Shown here: one piece after another, positions 33,733 through 41,364 of the stretch
Layout: each line of letters starts with the position of its first letter
Numbering within the stretch: position 1 is the first letter of the stretch
Source of the DNA: CAISIP01 sp031396205
Lineage (GTDB): Bacteria; Pseudomonadota; Gammaproteobacteria; Burkholderiales; Burkholderiaceae_C
Length of the DNA: 64,000 bases
Assembly (NCBI GenBank): GCA_031396205.1
Contig: JANNKH010000041.1
Span: forward strand, 47,297-111,296
Direction: 5' to 3'
Made by a program: the position numbers and the translations under genes
Notes under the pieces: generated by a model
Told to the model about the DNA's origin: nothing
What the model saw: the letters and a program-made list of their open reading frames with translations, nothing else
The model's database searches: none

Positions 33733-34802
33733 CGACACTCGATGCAGATTTCTGGCATGGCCGGCGGGTCCTGCTGACCGGTCATACCGGATTCAAAGGT
33801 GCCTGGCTGGCATTGTGGCTGCACCGCCTGGGCGCACGGGTCACCGGGGTATCACTGGAGCCGGCAACCCAGCCCAGTTTGTTCATGCTTGCCGGCGTCG
33901 AGCGTTTGCTCGACCACCGTGTGGTGGATATCCGGGACGCCACTGCGCTGGCGGCGGTCGTGCGCGAGGCCCAGCCCGAGGTGGTGCTGCACCTGGCTGC
34001 GCAGGCGCTGGTGCGGGCTTCGTATGTGGAGCCGGCACAGACCTTCGCGACCAATGTGATGGGTACGGTGCACCTGCTGGAGGCGCTGCGCCAGGTGGCC
34101 CGCGTGCGCGTGGTGCTGGTGGCCACCACGGACAAGGTGTACCGCAACCGGGAGCATGGTCGGCCTTTCGTCGAGACCGATGAACTCGGAGGGTATGACC
34201 CCTATAGCGCCAGCAAGGCCGCCAGCGAGATTGCGCTGGCCTCCTACCGTGACGCGTTTCTGGCGGGCGCGGGCACGGCGGTTGCAAGTGTGCGTGCGGG
34301 CAATGTGATTGGCGGCGGCGACTGGTCGGCTGACCGATTGCTACCCGACGCGGTACGGGCATGGAGTGCCGATACTGCGCTGCAGGTGCGCCGCCCCGAT
34401 GCGGTGCGTCCCTGGCAGCATGTGCTGCAGCCGCTGCATGCCTACTTGCGACTGGTCGAGTGCCTGTGGCGCCAACCCGCGCTGGCAAGCGCCTACAACA
34501 GCGGGCCGCAGAGTCATCAATGCTGTTCGGTGCGTGCGCTGCTGCAGCTGGCCCAGGCAGCCTACGGCAAAGGTGGGATCGAGTTCGCCGCCGAGCCCGC
34601 AGGCGTGCACGAGGCTGGTGTCCTGATGCTCGATAGCGCCCGGATGCAGTCGGTGATTGGTGCGCCGAAGGGCTGGAGTCTGCCCCAGGCCGTATTTCGG
34701 GCGGTCGCCTGGTACCGGGCGCAACAAGGCGGCGTTCCCGCCGACCGGTTGTGCGTCGATGACATCGCGGCGTTCGACGCGATGGCCGGTGCTTTGGCCT
34801 GA
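33726..34802 (+). CDS. rfbG: CDP-glucose 4,6-dehydratase
   Basis: The 358-residue short-chain dehydrogenase converts CDP-glucose to CDP-4-keto-6-deoxyglucose with bound NAD. It shows the Rossmann motif GHTGFKG (residues 19-25), the VATTDKVYRN segment (~136-145) and the catalytic YSASK (~160), plus GNVIGGGDWSADRLLPD. Length and partnership with RfbF, whose gene overlaps its start, support the assignment. The product is the branching point for 3,6-dideoxy or C-methyl 6-deoxysugars. Confidence 0.95.
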   Translation: MVTTLDADFWHGRRVLLTGHTGFKGAWLALWLHRLGARVTGVSLEPATQPSLFMLAGVERLLDHRVVDIRDATALAAVVREAQPEVVLHLAAQALVRASYVEPAQTFATNVMGTVHLLEALRQVARVRVVLVATTDKVYRNREHGRPFVETDELGGYDPYSASKAASEIALASYRDAFLAGAGTAVASVRAGNVIGGGDWSADRLLPDAVRAWSADTALQVRRPDAVRPWQHVLQPLHAYLRLVECLWRQPALASAYNSGPQSHQCCSVRALLQLAQAAYGKGGIEFAAEPAGVHEAGVLMLDSARMQSVIGAPKGWSLPQAVFRAVAWYRAQQGGVPADRLCVDDIAAFDAMAGALA

Positions 34803-34812
34803 GAGGCATGCC

Positions 34813-35373
34813 ATGAGCGAATTGCAGTGCTGGCCCACGCCCTTGTCTGGCGTGATGCGGGTGGAACGCGGCACGCACGTCGATGCGCGCGGTTCGTTCG
34901 CACGGCTGTTCTGTGCCGATGCGCTGCGGCAGGCCGGATGGACCGGGCCGGTGGCGCAGATCAACCACAGTGTCAGTTGCGCCCGCGGCACAGTGCGCGG
35001 CCTGCATTACCAGCTGGCGCCATCTGCGGAAAAGAAGCTGGTCAGCTGCGTGCGTGGCAGGATCTGGGATGTGGCGGTGGACCTGCGGCGCAGCTCGCCG
35101 ACCTTCCTGCAATGGCATGCGCAGGAGTTGTCGCCGCACACCGGCATTGCCTTGCTGTTGCCGGAGGGTTGCGCGCACGGGTTCCAGGCCCTGAGCGACG
35201 ATGCGCAGATCGTCTATTGCCATTCGGCACCCTACGCGCCACAAGCGCAGGGCGGTGTACATCCCTGTGAAACCCGGCTGGCCATCGACTGGCCACTGCC
35301 GGTGCAACGGTTGTCCGACCGCGACGCCAGCTGGCCGGCGCTGGGTACCGACTTTACGGGAGTCGAGCCATGA
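34813..35373 (+). CDS. RmlC-like NDP-4-keto-6-deoxysugar epimerase
   Basis: The 186-residue cupin-fold protein belongs to the dTDP-4-dehydrorhamnose 3,5-epimerase family. THVDARGSFARLF, NHSVSCARGTVRGLHYQ (catalytic His) and the C-terminal CHSAPYAPQAQGGVHPCE region with the active-site Tyr position are present. Here it probably inverts C3 and/or C5 of CDP-4-keto-6-deoxyglucose rather than a dTDP sugar, given the CDP-specific neighbours. The start is 10 bp after rfbG; its stop overlaps the next gene by 4 bp. Confidence 0.88.
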   Translation: MSELQCWPTPLSGVMRVERGTHVDARGSFARLFCADALRQAGWTGPVAQINHSVSCARGTVRGLHYQLAPSAEKKLVSCVRGRIWDVAVDLRRSSPTFLQWHAQELSPHTGIALLLPEGCAHGFQALSDDAQIVYCHSAPYAPQAQGGVHPCETRLAIDWPLPVQRLSDRDASWPALGTDFTGVEP

Positions 35374-36644
35374 CATGCCGCCATTGCGGGGCGCAACTGG
35401 ACCTGCAGATGCTCGACCTGGGGCATGCGCCACCGTCCAACGCGTTTCTTGACAGCGGCCAACTGCGTAGCCCGGAGACCTGGTATCCGCTGCGGGTGCT
35501 GGTGTGCGAGGTCTGCTGGCTGGCGCAGACCCAGGAGCATGGCGCGGGTGACGCGCTGTTTGGTGACGATTATGTGTATTTCAGTGCCTATTCCAGTTCC
35601 TGGCTGGCCCACGCTCAGGCCTATGTACAGGCGATGGTGGCGCGCTTCGGTCTGGGTCCGGCCAGCCTGGTGGCCGAGGTCGCCGCCAACGATGGCTACC
35701 TGCTGCAGTATGTGCAACAGGCGGGCGTACCGTGTTACGGCATCGAGCCGACGGCCGGTACCGCGGCGGTCGCGCGCAACCGGGGGCTGGAGATCGTGCC
35801 GGAGTTCTTTGGCGCACGGTTGGCGCGGCAGCTGCTCGCGCAGGGCCGCGCGGCGGACCTGGTGGTGGCCAACAATGTGCTGGCCCATGTGCCGGACATC
35901 AATGATTTTGTAGCCGGTTTCACGCTGCTGCTCAAGCCGCATGGCGTGGTCAGTTTCGAGTTTCCGCACCTGCTGCAGATGGTGCAGGGCTGCCAGTTCG
36001 ACACGGTCTACCACGAGCATTACAGCTATCTGTCGCTGACAGCCGTGCAACGGATTCTGGCGGCCCACGGGCTCGCGGTGTTCGACGTCCAGGAGTGGCC
36101 AACCCATGGCGGCAGCCTGCGGGTATTCGCGCAGCGCGCCGATTCCGCGGTTCATACAGTCGGTCCGGACGTGGCCGCCATGCTGAACCGCGAGGCGGCA
36201 TGCGGGGTGATGTCGGCGGACTTCTACCGGCAGTTCCAGCAGCAGACCGTGCGCATCAAGCACGACCTGCTCGCCTGGCTGCTGCAGTGCCGGCACGAGG
36301 GATTGTCGGTGGCGGCGTACGGCGCTGCAGCCAAGGGCAACACGCTGCTCAATTTTGCTGGCGTGCGGCCCGACCTGCTGCCCTACGCGGTGGACCGCAA
36401 TCCGGCCAAGCAGGGCAAGTTCCTGCCAGGCAGCCGGATACCGGTGGTCGACGAGGACGTGTTGCGCCGCCAGCAGCCACAGCGGGTGCTGATCCTGCCC
36501 TGGAATCTGTGCGACGAGATCATGGAGCAGCTGGCCTACATCGCGCAGTGGGGCGGCCGGTTTGTCACGGCAGTGCCCCGGTTGCAGGTGCATGCCAGGG
36601 CCGGCGCCGGGACGCCGGACGACGCCACCGGGGGCAGACCGTGA
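35370..36644 (+). CDS. SAM-dependent sugar C-methyltransferase (TylC3/NovU-like)
   Basis: The 424-residue protein has the three-part layout of NDP-4-ketosugar 3-C-methyltransferases. These are an N-terminal zinc domain with CxxC pairs (CRHCG at residue 3, CEVC at ~47), a SAM-binding domain (VAEVAANDGYLLQY; FEFPHLLQMVQ; YHEHYSYLSL) and a C-terminal Methyltransf_14 domain (AAYGAAAKGNTLLNFAG, YAVDRNPAKQGKF). The YHEHYSY segment carries the conserved His-Glu-His of this family. It would add a methyl branch to C3 of the CDP-4-keto sugar. Overlaps both neighbours by 4 bp. Confidence 0.88.
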   Translation: MTCRHCGAQLDLQMLDLGHAPPSNAFLDSGQLRSPETWYPLRVLVCEVCWLAQTQEHGAGDALFGDDYVYFSAYSSSWLAHAQAYVQAMVARFGLGPASLVAEVAANDGYLLQYVQQAGVPCYGIEPTAGTAAVARNRGLEIVPEFFGARLARQLLAQGRAADLVVANNVLAHVPDINDFVAGFTLLLKPHGVVSFEFPHLLQMVQGCQFDTVYHEHYSYLSLTAVQRILAAHGLAVFDVQEWPTHGGSLRVFAQRADSAVHTVGPDVAAMLNREAACGVMSADFYRQFQQQTVRIKHDLLAWLLQCRHEGLSVAAYGAAAKGNTLLNFAGVRPDLLPYAVDRNPAKQGKFLPGSRIPVVDEDVLRRQQPQRVLILPWNLCDEIMEQLAYIAQWGGRFVTAVPRLQVHARAGAGTPDDATGGRP

Positions 36645-37567
36645 GGGTGTTGCTGACCGGTGCCAGCGGCTTTCTCGGTCGCCATGTGCTGGCGCTGTTG
36701 CAGCAACGCGGCGTGCAGACCTGGTCCCTGGGCCGCAGTTGCCCGCCCGCCTTGCCTGCCTGGGCGCACATCGCGTGCGACCTGCTGTCCGGCGCGGACC
36801 TGGCCGTTGCGATCCGGCAGCTGGCGCCCAGCCATCTGCTGCACCTGGCCTGGGTGACCGACCATGCCAACTACCAGGAGTCGCCGCACAATGCGCACTG
36901 GATGCAGGCGACACAACGGCTGACGCAGGCGTTTTGCGATGCGGGCGGTCGCCATTTGGTGGTCGCGGGTAGCTGCGCCGAGTACGATGGGTCGGGGGGC
37001 TGGTGCGACGAAGCGACAACGGCCTTGACACCGACCACGGCCTATGGCGCCGCCAAGGACGCGACACGTCGCTGGCTGCAGTCCCATTGCGCTGCCCGCG
37101 GTGTTCGACTCGCCTGGGGACGTATTTTTTTCCCGTTCGGCGCAGGCCAGTCGCCGCAGCGCCTGATTCCATCGCTGGTGGCGGCACTGCGGGGCGAACA
37201 GGATGTGTTCGCGGTCCAGGCGCTGCACCGGCGTGACTTCGTGGCTGCGCCGGACGTGGCTGGGGCGTTGTGCGCCCTGTTGCAGTCATCCGCCGGGGGC
37301 TGCTTCAATATCAGTTCCGCCAATCCGGTTGCTGTGGGAGATCTGGTGCGCATGCTGGCGCAACTGCTCGATGCCGACCCGGCACCGTTGCTGGCCATGG
37401 CAGCCAAACAGCCGCAGCCGCCAGCGCTGGTCGCGGGCAGAAACCACCGTTTGCGTGCACTCGGCTGGTCTGGACCGACCCCGCTGATCGACGGCCTGGC
37501 GCAGATGGTCCACGCCGTCGGCAATGCACCTGTTACCCACCCGGAGCTTGCCGCCGATGGCCCTTGA
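36641..37567 (+). CDS. NAD-dependent epimerase/dehydratase (probable 4-ketosugar reductase)
   Basis: The 308-residue extended short-chain dehydrogenase has the NAD motif GASGFLG (residues 7-13), VVAGSCAEYDG (~106-116) and a YGAAK catalytic segment (~137-141). It begins with GTG at 36641, overlapping the methyltransferase stop by 4 bp. It would reduce the 4-keto group to finish the CDP-6-deoxysugar, which is the step otherwise missing from the island. Epimerase activity cannot be excluded. Confidence 0.82.
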   Translation: MRVLLTGASGFLGRHVLALLQQRGVQTWSLGRSCPPALPAWAHIACDLLSGADLAVAIRQLAPSHLLHLAWVTDHANYQESPHNAHWMQATQRLTQAFCDAGGRHLVVAGSCAEYDGSGGWCDEATTALTPTTAYGAAKDATRRWLQSHCAARGVRLAWGRIFFPFGAGQSPQRLIPSLVAALRGEQDVFAVQALHRRDFVAAPDVAGALCALLQSSAGGCFNISSANPVAVGDLVRMLAQLLDADPAPLLAMAAKQPQPPALVAGRNHRLRALGWSGPTPLIDGLAQMVHAVGNAPVTHPELAADGP

Positions 37568-38768
37568 CATGCCCATGTTCGCCATCGATGTGGCTGTCTG
37601 TCCGATCTGCGGCTGCAGCGGCTTGTCGCCGTTCCTGGCGCGCGCTCAGGCGCCGGTCCACCAGAACCGGGTCTTCGCGACGCGGGATGCAGCCCGCGCG
37701 GCGACGCGCGGAGATCTGAGCATGCATGTGTGCCGGGGTTGTGGCTTTGTTCTCAACCGCGCCTTTGATCCGAGCCGTTTGCAGTATGCGCAGGACTATG
37801 ACAACACCCAGTCCCACTCGGCCTATTTCGACGCCTACCTGGACCAGCATGTCGAGGACCTGGTGCTGCGCCAGGGCGTGCGCAATGCCCGGATCGTCGA
37901 GATCGGCTGCGGCAAGGGCCATTTCCTGCGCAAAATGGTCGCCTTGCCGCAGGCTGGGAACCGGGGCATGGGTTTCGATCCCAGCTATGCGGGGCCGTTG
38001 TCGGACCTGGACGGCCGCTTGCGGTTCGAGCGCCGCTTCTATGATGCGCAATGCGCCGATACCCCCGCCGACGTAGTGGTGTGCCGCCATGTCATCGAGC
38101 ATGTGGCCGACCCGCTGGCGCTGCTGCGCGACGTGCGTGCGGCGTTGCGCGAGCGCCCCGATGCCCGGGTGTTCTTTGAAACCCCCTGCGTCGACTGGAT
38201 CTTGCGCAACCGGGTGGTGTGGGACTTTTTCTACGAGCATTGCTCGCTGTTCTCGGCTGGATCCCTGCGCCTGGCCTTTGAACGCACCGGATTCGACGTG
38301 CTGCAGGTGAGCCATGTGTTTGGTGACCAATACCTGTGGCTGGAAGCGCGCCCTGCGCACGCACCATCGGATGCGACCGTGGGCCAGCCGTCAGACCTCG
38401 CCGCGCTGGCGCTCGCCTATGGCGCCGACGAACAACGGCAGCTCCGGCATTGGGCGCGGCAGCTGCAGTGCTGGCATGCCGGCGGCCCGATCGCGCTGTG
38501 GGGCGCCGGCGCCAAGGGCGTGACCTTTGCAAATCTGCTCGATCCGCACGCCACCCAAATTGAAGGCGTGGTGGACATCAACCCCGCCAAGCAGGGCGGT
38601 TTCGTGGCCGGAAGTGGCCATGGGATCATGGCACCGCCAGCCCTGGTGCAGCGCGGTGTCGCCACCGTGGTCCTCATGAACCCCATTTACCGCCAGGAAG
38701 TCCAGCATGCGCTGGACGCAATGGGCAGTAGCGCGCAACTGATCGACTGGAGTCCCGCATGCAACTGA
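37557..38768 (+). CDS. second class I SAM methyltransferase with Methyltransf_14-type C-terminal domain
   Basis: The 403-residue protein shares its layout with the C-methyltransferase two genes upstream. It has N-terminal cysteine pairs (CPICGCSG, CRGCGF), a canonical SAM site (IVEIGCGKGHFLRKM, residues ~108-122), a VVCRHVIEHVADPLALLRD segment and a C-terminal GAGAKGVTFANLLD/VVDINPAKQGGFV domain. It lacks an exact YHEHYSY copy, having FFYEHCSLFS at that place. Its methyl target is thus uncertain: carbon or nitrogen/oxygen of a sugar. The start at 37557 has GGAG about ten bases upstream and overlaps the previous gene by 11 bp. Confidence 0.8.
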   Translation: MALDMPMFAIDVAVCPICGCSGLSPFLARAQAPVHQNRVFATRDAARAATRGDLSMHVCRGCGFVLNRAFDPSRLQYAQDYDNTQSHSAYFDAYLDQHVEDLVLRQGVRNARIVEIGCGKGHFLRKMVALPQAGNRGMGFDPSYAGPLSDLDGRLRFERRFYDAQCADTPADVVVCRHVIEHVADPLALLRDVRAALRERPDARVFFETPCVDWILRNRVVWDFFYEHCSLFSAGSLRLAFERTGFDVLQVSHVFGDQYLWLEARPAHAPSDATVGQPSDLAALALAYGADEQRQLRHWARQLQCWHAGGPIALWGAGAKGVTFANLLDPHATQIEGVVDINPAKQGGFVAGSGHGIMAPPALVQRGVATVVLMNPIYRQEVQHALDAMGSSAQLIDWSPACN

Positions 38769-39526
38769 TACTCGACACCGAAAACCAGACCCTGAGCCTG
38801 ATCGACGGAGGCAGCCGGCTGGAGCACCCGCTGTATTCGCGCGAGGCCTTCGAAGCCCTGTCGCGCCAGTGGGTGAGGCTGGGCTGGAGCCAAAAATACC
38901 AGTACACCTTTTCCTGGATGGGCCGGCCGGTGATCCAGCTGCCCGAGGACATGGTCCGCATGCAGGAGGTGATCCACCGTCTGCAGCCGGACCTGATCAT
39001 CGAGACCGGCGTGGCCCATGGCGGCTCGCTGGTGTTTTACGCCAGCCTGTGCAAGGCGATGGACAAGGGCCGGGTGGTGGGGGTGGACATCGAGATCCGG
39101 CCGCACAACCGCAGTGCAATCGAGGCCCATCCCCTGTCGCCGCTGATCACGCTGGTGCAGGGCTCATCGACCGATCCTGGCATCGTGGCACAGGTGCGCG
39201 CACTGGTGCGGCCAGGGCAGACCACGCTGGTGATCCTGGATTCGAACCACAGCTATGCGCATGTGCATGCCGAACTGCTGGCCTACGCCGACATGGTCTC
39301 GCCTGGGTCGTACATCGTGGCGACCGATGGCATCATGCACGATCTGGCCGATGTGCCGCGCGGGCAGCCGGAATGGAGTCACGACAATCCCAGCCATGCG
39401 GCGCGCGATTTTGCGGCGCAGCACCCGCAGTTCGTGATCGAGCAGCCGGCGTGGCCATTCAACGAGAGCGGATTGCAGGCCAACATCACGCATTGGCCTG
39501 GTGCCTGGTTGCGCCGGATCGGCTGA
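38759..39526 (+). CDS. CmcI/RhmI-family methyltransferase (cephalosporin hydroxylase family)
   Basis: The 255-residue protein matches the CmcI family, which despite its name consists of SAM-dependent O-methyltransferases acting on sugars and related molecules. It has LIIETGVAHGGSLVFYASL (SAM loop, residues ~79-97), VVGVDIEIRPHNR, VQGSSTDP and LVILDSNHSYAHVHAELLAY. The start overlaps the upstream gene by 10 bp and it ends the island, 51 bp before the convergent fliC. O-methylation of the flagellin glycan is the likely role. Confidence 0.85.
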   Translation: MQLILDTENQTLSLIDGGSRLEHPLYSREAFEALSRQWVRLGWSQKYQYTFSWMGRPVIQLPEDMVRMQEVIHRLQPDLIIETGVAHGGSLVFYASLCKAMDKGRVVGVDIEIRPHNRSAIEAHPLSPLITLVQGSSTDPGIVAQVRALVRPGQTTLVILDSNHSYAHVHAELLAYADMVSPGSYIVATDGIMHDLADVPRGQPEWSHDNPSHAARDFAAQHPQFVIEQPAWPFNESGLQANITHWPGAWLRRIG

Positions 39527-39577
39527 ACCGCCTGCGCGACACCAGCGGCGCTTCAAGTGCGCCGCGCGGTCCCTTGT

Positions 39578-41047
39578 TCAGCGTTGCAGCAATGCCAGCA
39601 CCTGCTGGGGCAGCTGATTGGCCTGCGCCACCATCGCGGTGCCCGCCTGTTGCAGGATCTGGGCCCGGGACAGATTGGCGGTTTCCTGCGCGAAGTCGGC
39701 ATCCAGGATGCGCGAGCGCGATGCGGACAGGTTCTCGGAGGTGACCTGCAAGTTGGCGATCGAGGTCTCGAAGCGCGACTGCAGCGCGCCCAATCGGGCC
39801 CGTTCGCCACTGATGAAGCTCAGCGCGGAGTCGACGGTCTTGAGCGCCTGGGTTGCCTTGGCGAACGAGGTCACGTCCAGATCGGAGACCTTGTTGAGCG
39901 TCGAGCCGGTATCGACCCCCAGATTGGTCGTTGTCACGTCCACCGCGAACGATTTGTCGGAATCCAGCGTGATGTAGCCGCCCACGGTTGCCGTGGCGGC
40001 CGTGGTATCGGCCGTCAGCGTCACTGCCGCGCCCGATGCCGCGCCGTCGCTGCCAAGCTTTTGAACGGCCACCGCGGCGGAGTTGGTCACCGTGGTATCG
40101 GCCACCGAGATGTCGTTGCCGGTGGCGTTGGTCAATACCACTGCCGTGCCGCTGGCATTGAGCGACGCGGTGATGCCGGTTTTGGACGTCTGGTCGTTGA
40201 TGGCGGCTACCGCCGACGACAGACCATCGGTGGTCGCGGCCGAGGAAATGGTGAACGAGACCGTCTGCGGTGCGGTGTTGTCGGATTGCAGCGTCAGATT
40301 GAAGGCACCGGCGCCTGCGAAAATCAGGCTCAATTCAGTGCGCGCGGTGGCGACCACGCCGGTTACCGAGGACGTCAGGTTGATCTTGTCGGTATTGGCC
40401 TTGGCAGTGCTGTTGACGTCGACCGTGACCGGTGCGCTGCCCAATGTGCCGTTGATCACGATCGATCCGGCCGTCGTGGAGTTGAGGCCCGGGCCAGCCA
40501 GAACGGCGGCACCGCCCGCAGCCTGCAGCTGGTTGTTGCCATATACGTTGGTGCGCAGGTTGGCGGTGGCCGCAGTGATCGACTGATTGGCGTTGGCGCC
40601 GACCTGGAACTGCTGGGTGCCGAACGTGCCGTCCAGCAGCCGCTGGCCGTTGAACTCGGTGGTCTGGGAAATCCGGTCCAGTTCAGTCACCAGTTGGGTG
40701 ACCTCCTGCTGCAGGGCCTGACGGTCGCTGGCGCTGTTGGATGCGTTGGCCGACTGCACCGCCAGCTCGCGTACCCGCTGCAGGATATTGCCGGCGCCGC
40801 TCAATGCGCCCTCGGCCGTTTGCGCCAGCGAGATGCCGTCGTTGGCATTGCGCGCGGCCTGGTTCAGGCCGCGGATCTGAGACGTGAATCGTTCGGAGAT
40901 CGCCAGGCCGGCGGCATCGTCCTTGGCGCTGTTGATGCGCAGACCCGATGACAGGCGCTGGATCGAGGTCGACAGCGATGAGGCGCTCATGCTCAGATTG
41001 CGCTGCGTGGTGAGCGAATTGATGTTGGTATTGATCGTCGATGCCAT
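39578..41047 (-). CDS. fliC: flagellin, copy 1
   Basis: The 489-residue filament protein has conserved D0/D1 ends: N-terminal MASTINTNINSLTTQRNLSM, SSGLRINSAKDDAAGLAISE; C-terminal SRSRILDADFAQETANLSRA, ending VLALLQR. The central region (~170-390) is Ser/Thr/Ala-rich and variable, with Flagellin_IN-like stretches (AFNLTLQSDN) and many Ser/Thr that could be glycosylated. It is divergent from, and a near-duplicate of, the second flagellin gene 317 bp away. No clear sigma-28 promoter was found for this copy. Confidence 0.97.
   Translation of the reverse strand: MASTINTNINSLTTQRNLSMSASSLSTSIQRLSSGLRINSAKDDAAGLAISERFTSQIRGLNQAARNANDGISLAQTAEGALSGAGNILQRVRELAVQSANASNSASDRQALQQEVTQLVTELDRISQTTEFNGQRLLDGTFGTQQFQVGANANQSITAATANLRTNVYGNNQLQAAGGAAVLAGPGLNSTTAGSIVINGTLGSAPVTVDVNSTAKANTDKINLTSSVTGVVATARTELSLIFAGAGAFNLTLQSDNTAPQTVSFTISSAATTDGLSSAVAAINDQTSKTGITASLNASGTAVVLTNATGNDISVADTTVTNSAAVAVQKLGSDGAASGAAVTLTADTTAATATVGGYITLDSDKSFAVDVTTTNLGVDTGSTLNKVSDLDVTSFAKATQALKTVDSALSFISGERARLGALQSRFETSIANLQVTSENLSASRSRILDADFAQETANLSRAQILQQAGTAMVAQANQLPQQVLALLQR
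40858..40987 (-). repeat. left arm of a 130-bp inverted repeat inside fliC copy 1
   Basis: Bases 40858-40987, read on the minus strand, match 41425-41554 with 3 differences in 130 as I align them. They encode the shared SASSLSTSIQRLSSGLRI to GLNQ part of the two flagellins. The arms enclose 437 bp with both start regions and promoters. Confidence 0.85.
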
Positions 41048-41198
41048 GGAAAACTCCTGGTGGGGTCAGCCTGACTTACTTTCGCTGTCGAACGCAATAG
41101 CTGACAAATGGGGACCCTGGAAAGCATTGTGTTCACTTGAAATCGGAGTGTGGAGCCAATAAACCGGCCAAAAACCAGCCACTTTTGCGGTTTGGCCC

Positions 41199-41225
41199 TC
41201 AAGTTTTTCCGCCAGAGCCCGAAAA
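41199..41225 (+). promoter_or_regulatory. sigma-28 promoter of fliC copy 2
   Basis: TCAAGTTT (41199-41206), 11-base spacer, CCCGAAAA (41218-41225; 6 of 8 matches to GCCGATAA). Spacing is exact. Transcription would start near 41232, leaving a long untranslated leader of about 130 bases before the ATG at 41365. Confidence 0.7.
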
Positions 41226-41364
41226 CCTTAGCAACGGGTTGCATGAAGGGCTCGTCGTTCGGTGGCCACTGGCAACAGGCGTCCCGGACTTGGCGGCCAG
41301 CATTGTTCTGGCGTTAACGCTGGCAGCAATGCCGGATTCAGTCAGCTTTTTGTGGAGAAACACT

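Noticed and set aside
35232..37289. 685-codon minus-strand frame across the sugar island
   Set aside because: Antisense to two clear enzymes, with low-complexity Arg/Pro/His composition and no domain.
41048..41198. Sigma-28 promoter for flagellin copy 1
   Set aside because: The best candidate (TCCGATTT on the minus strand with CGGTTTAT upstream) matches too poorly to call.
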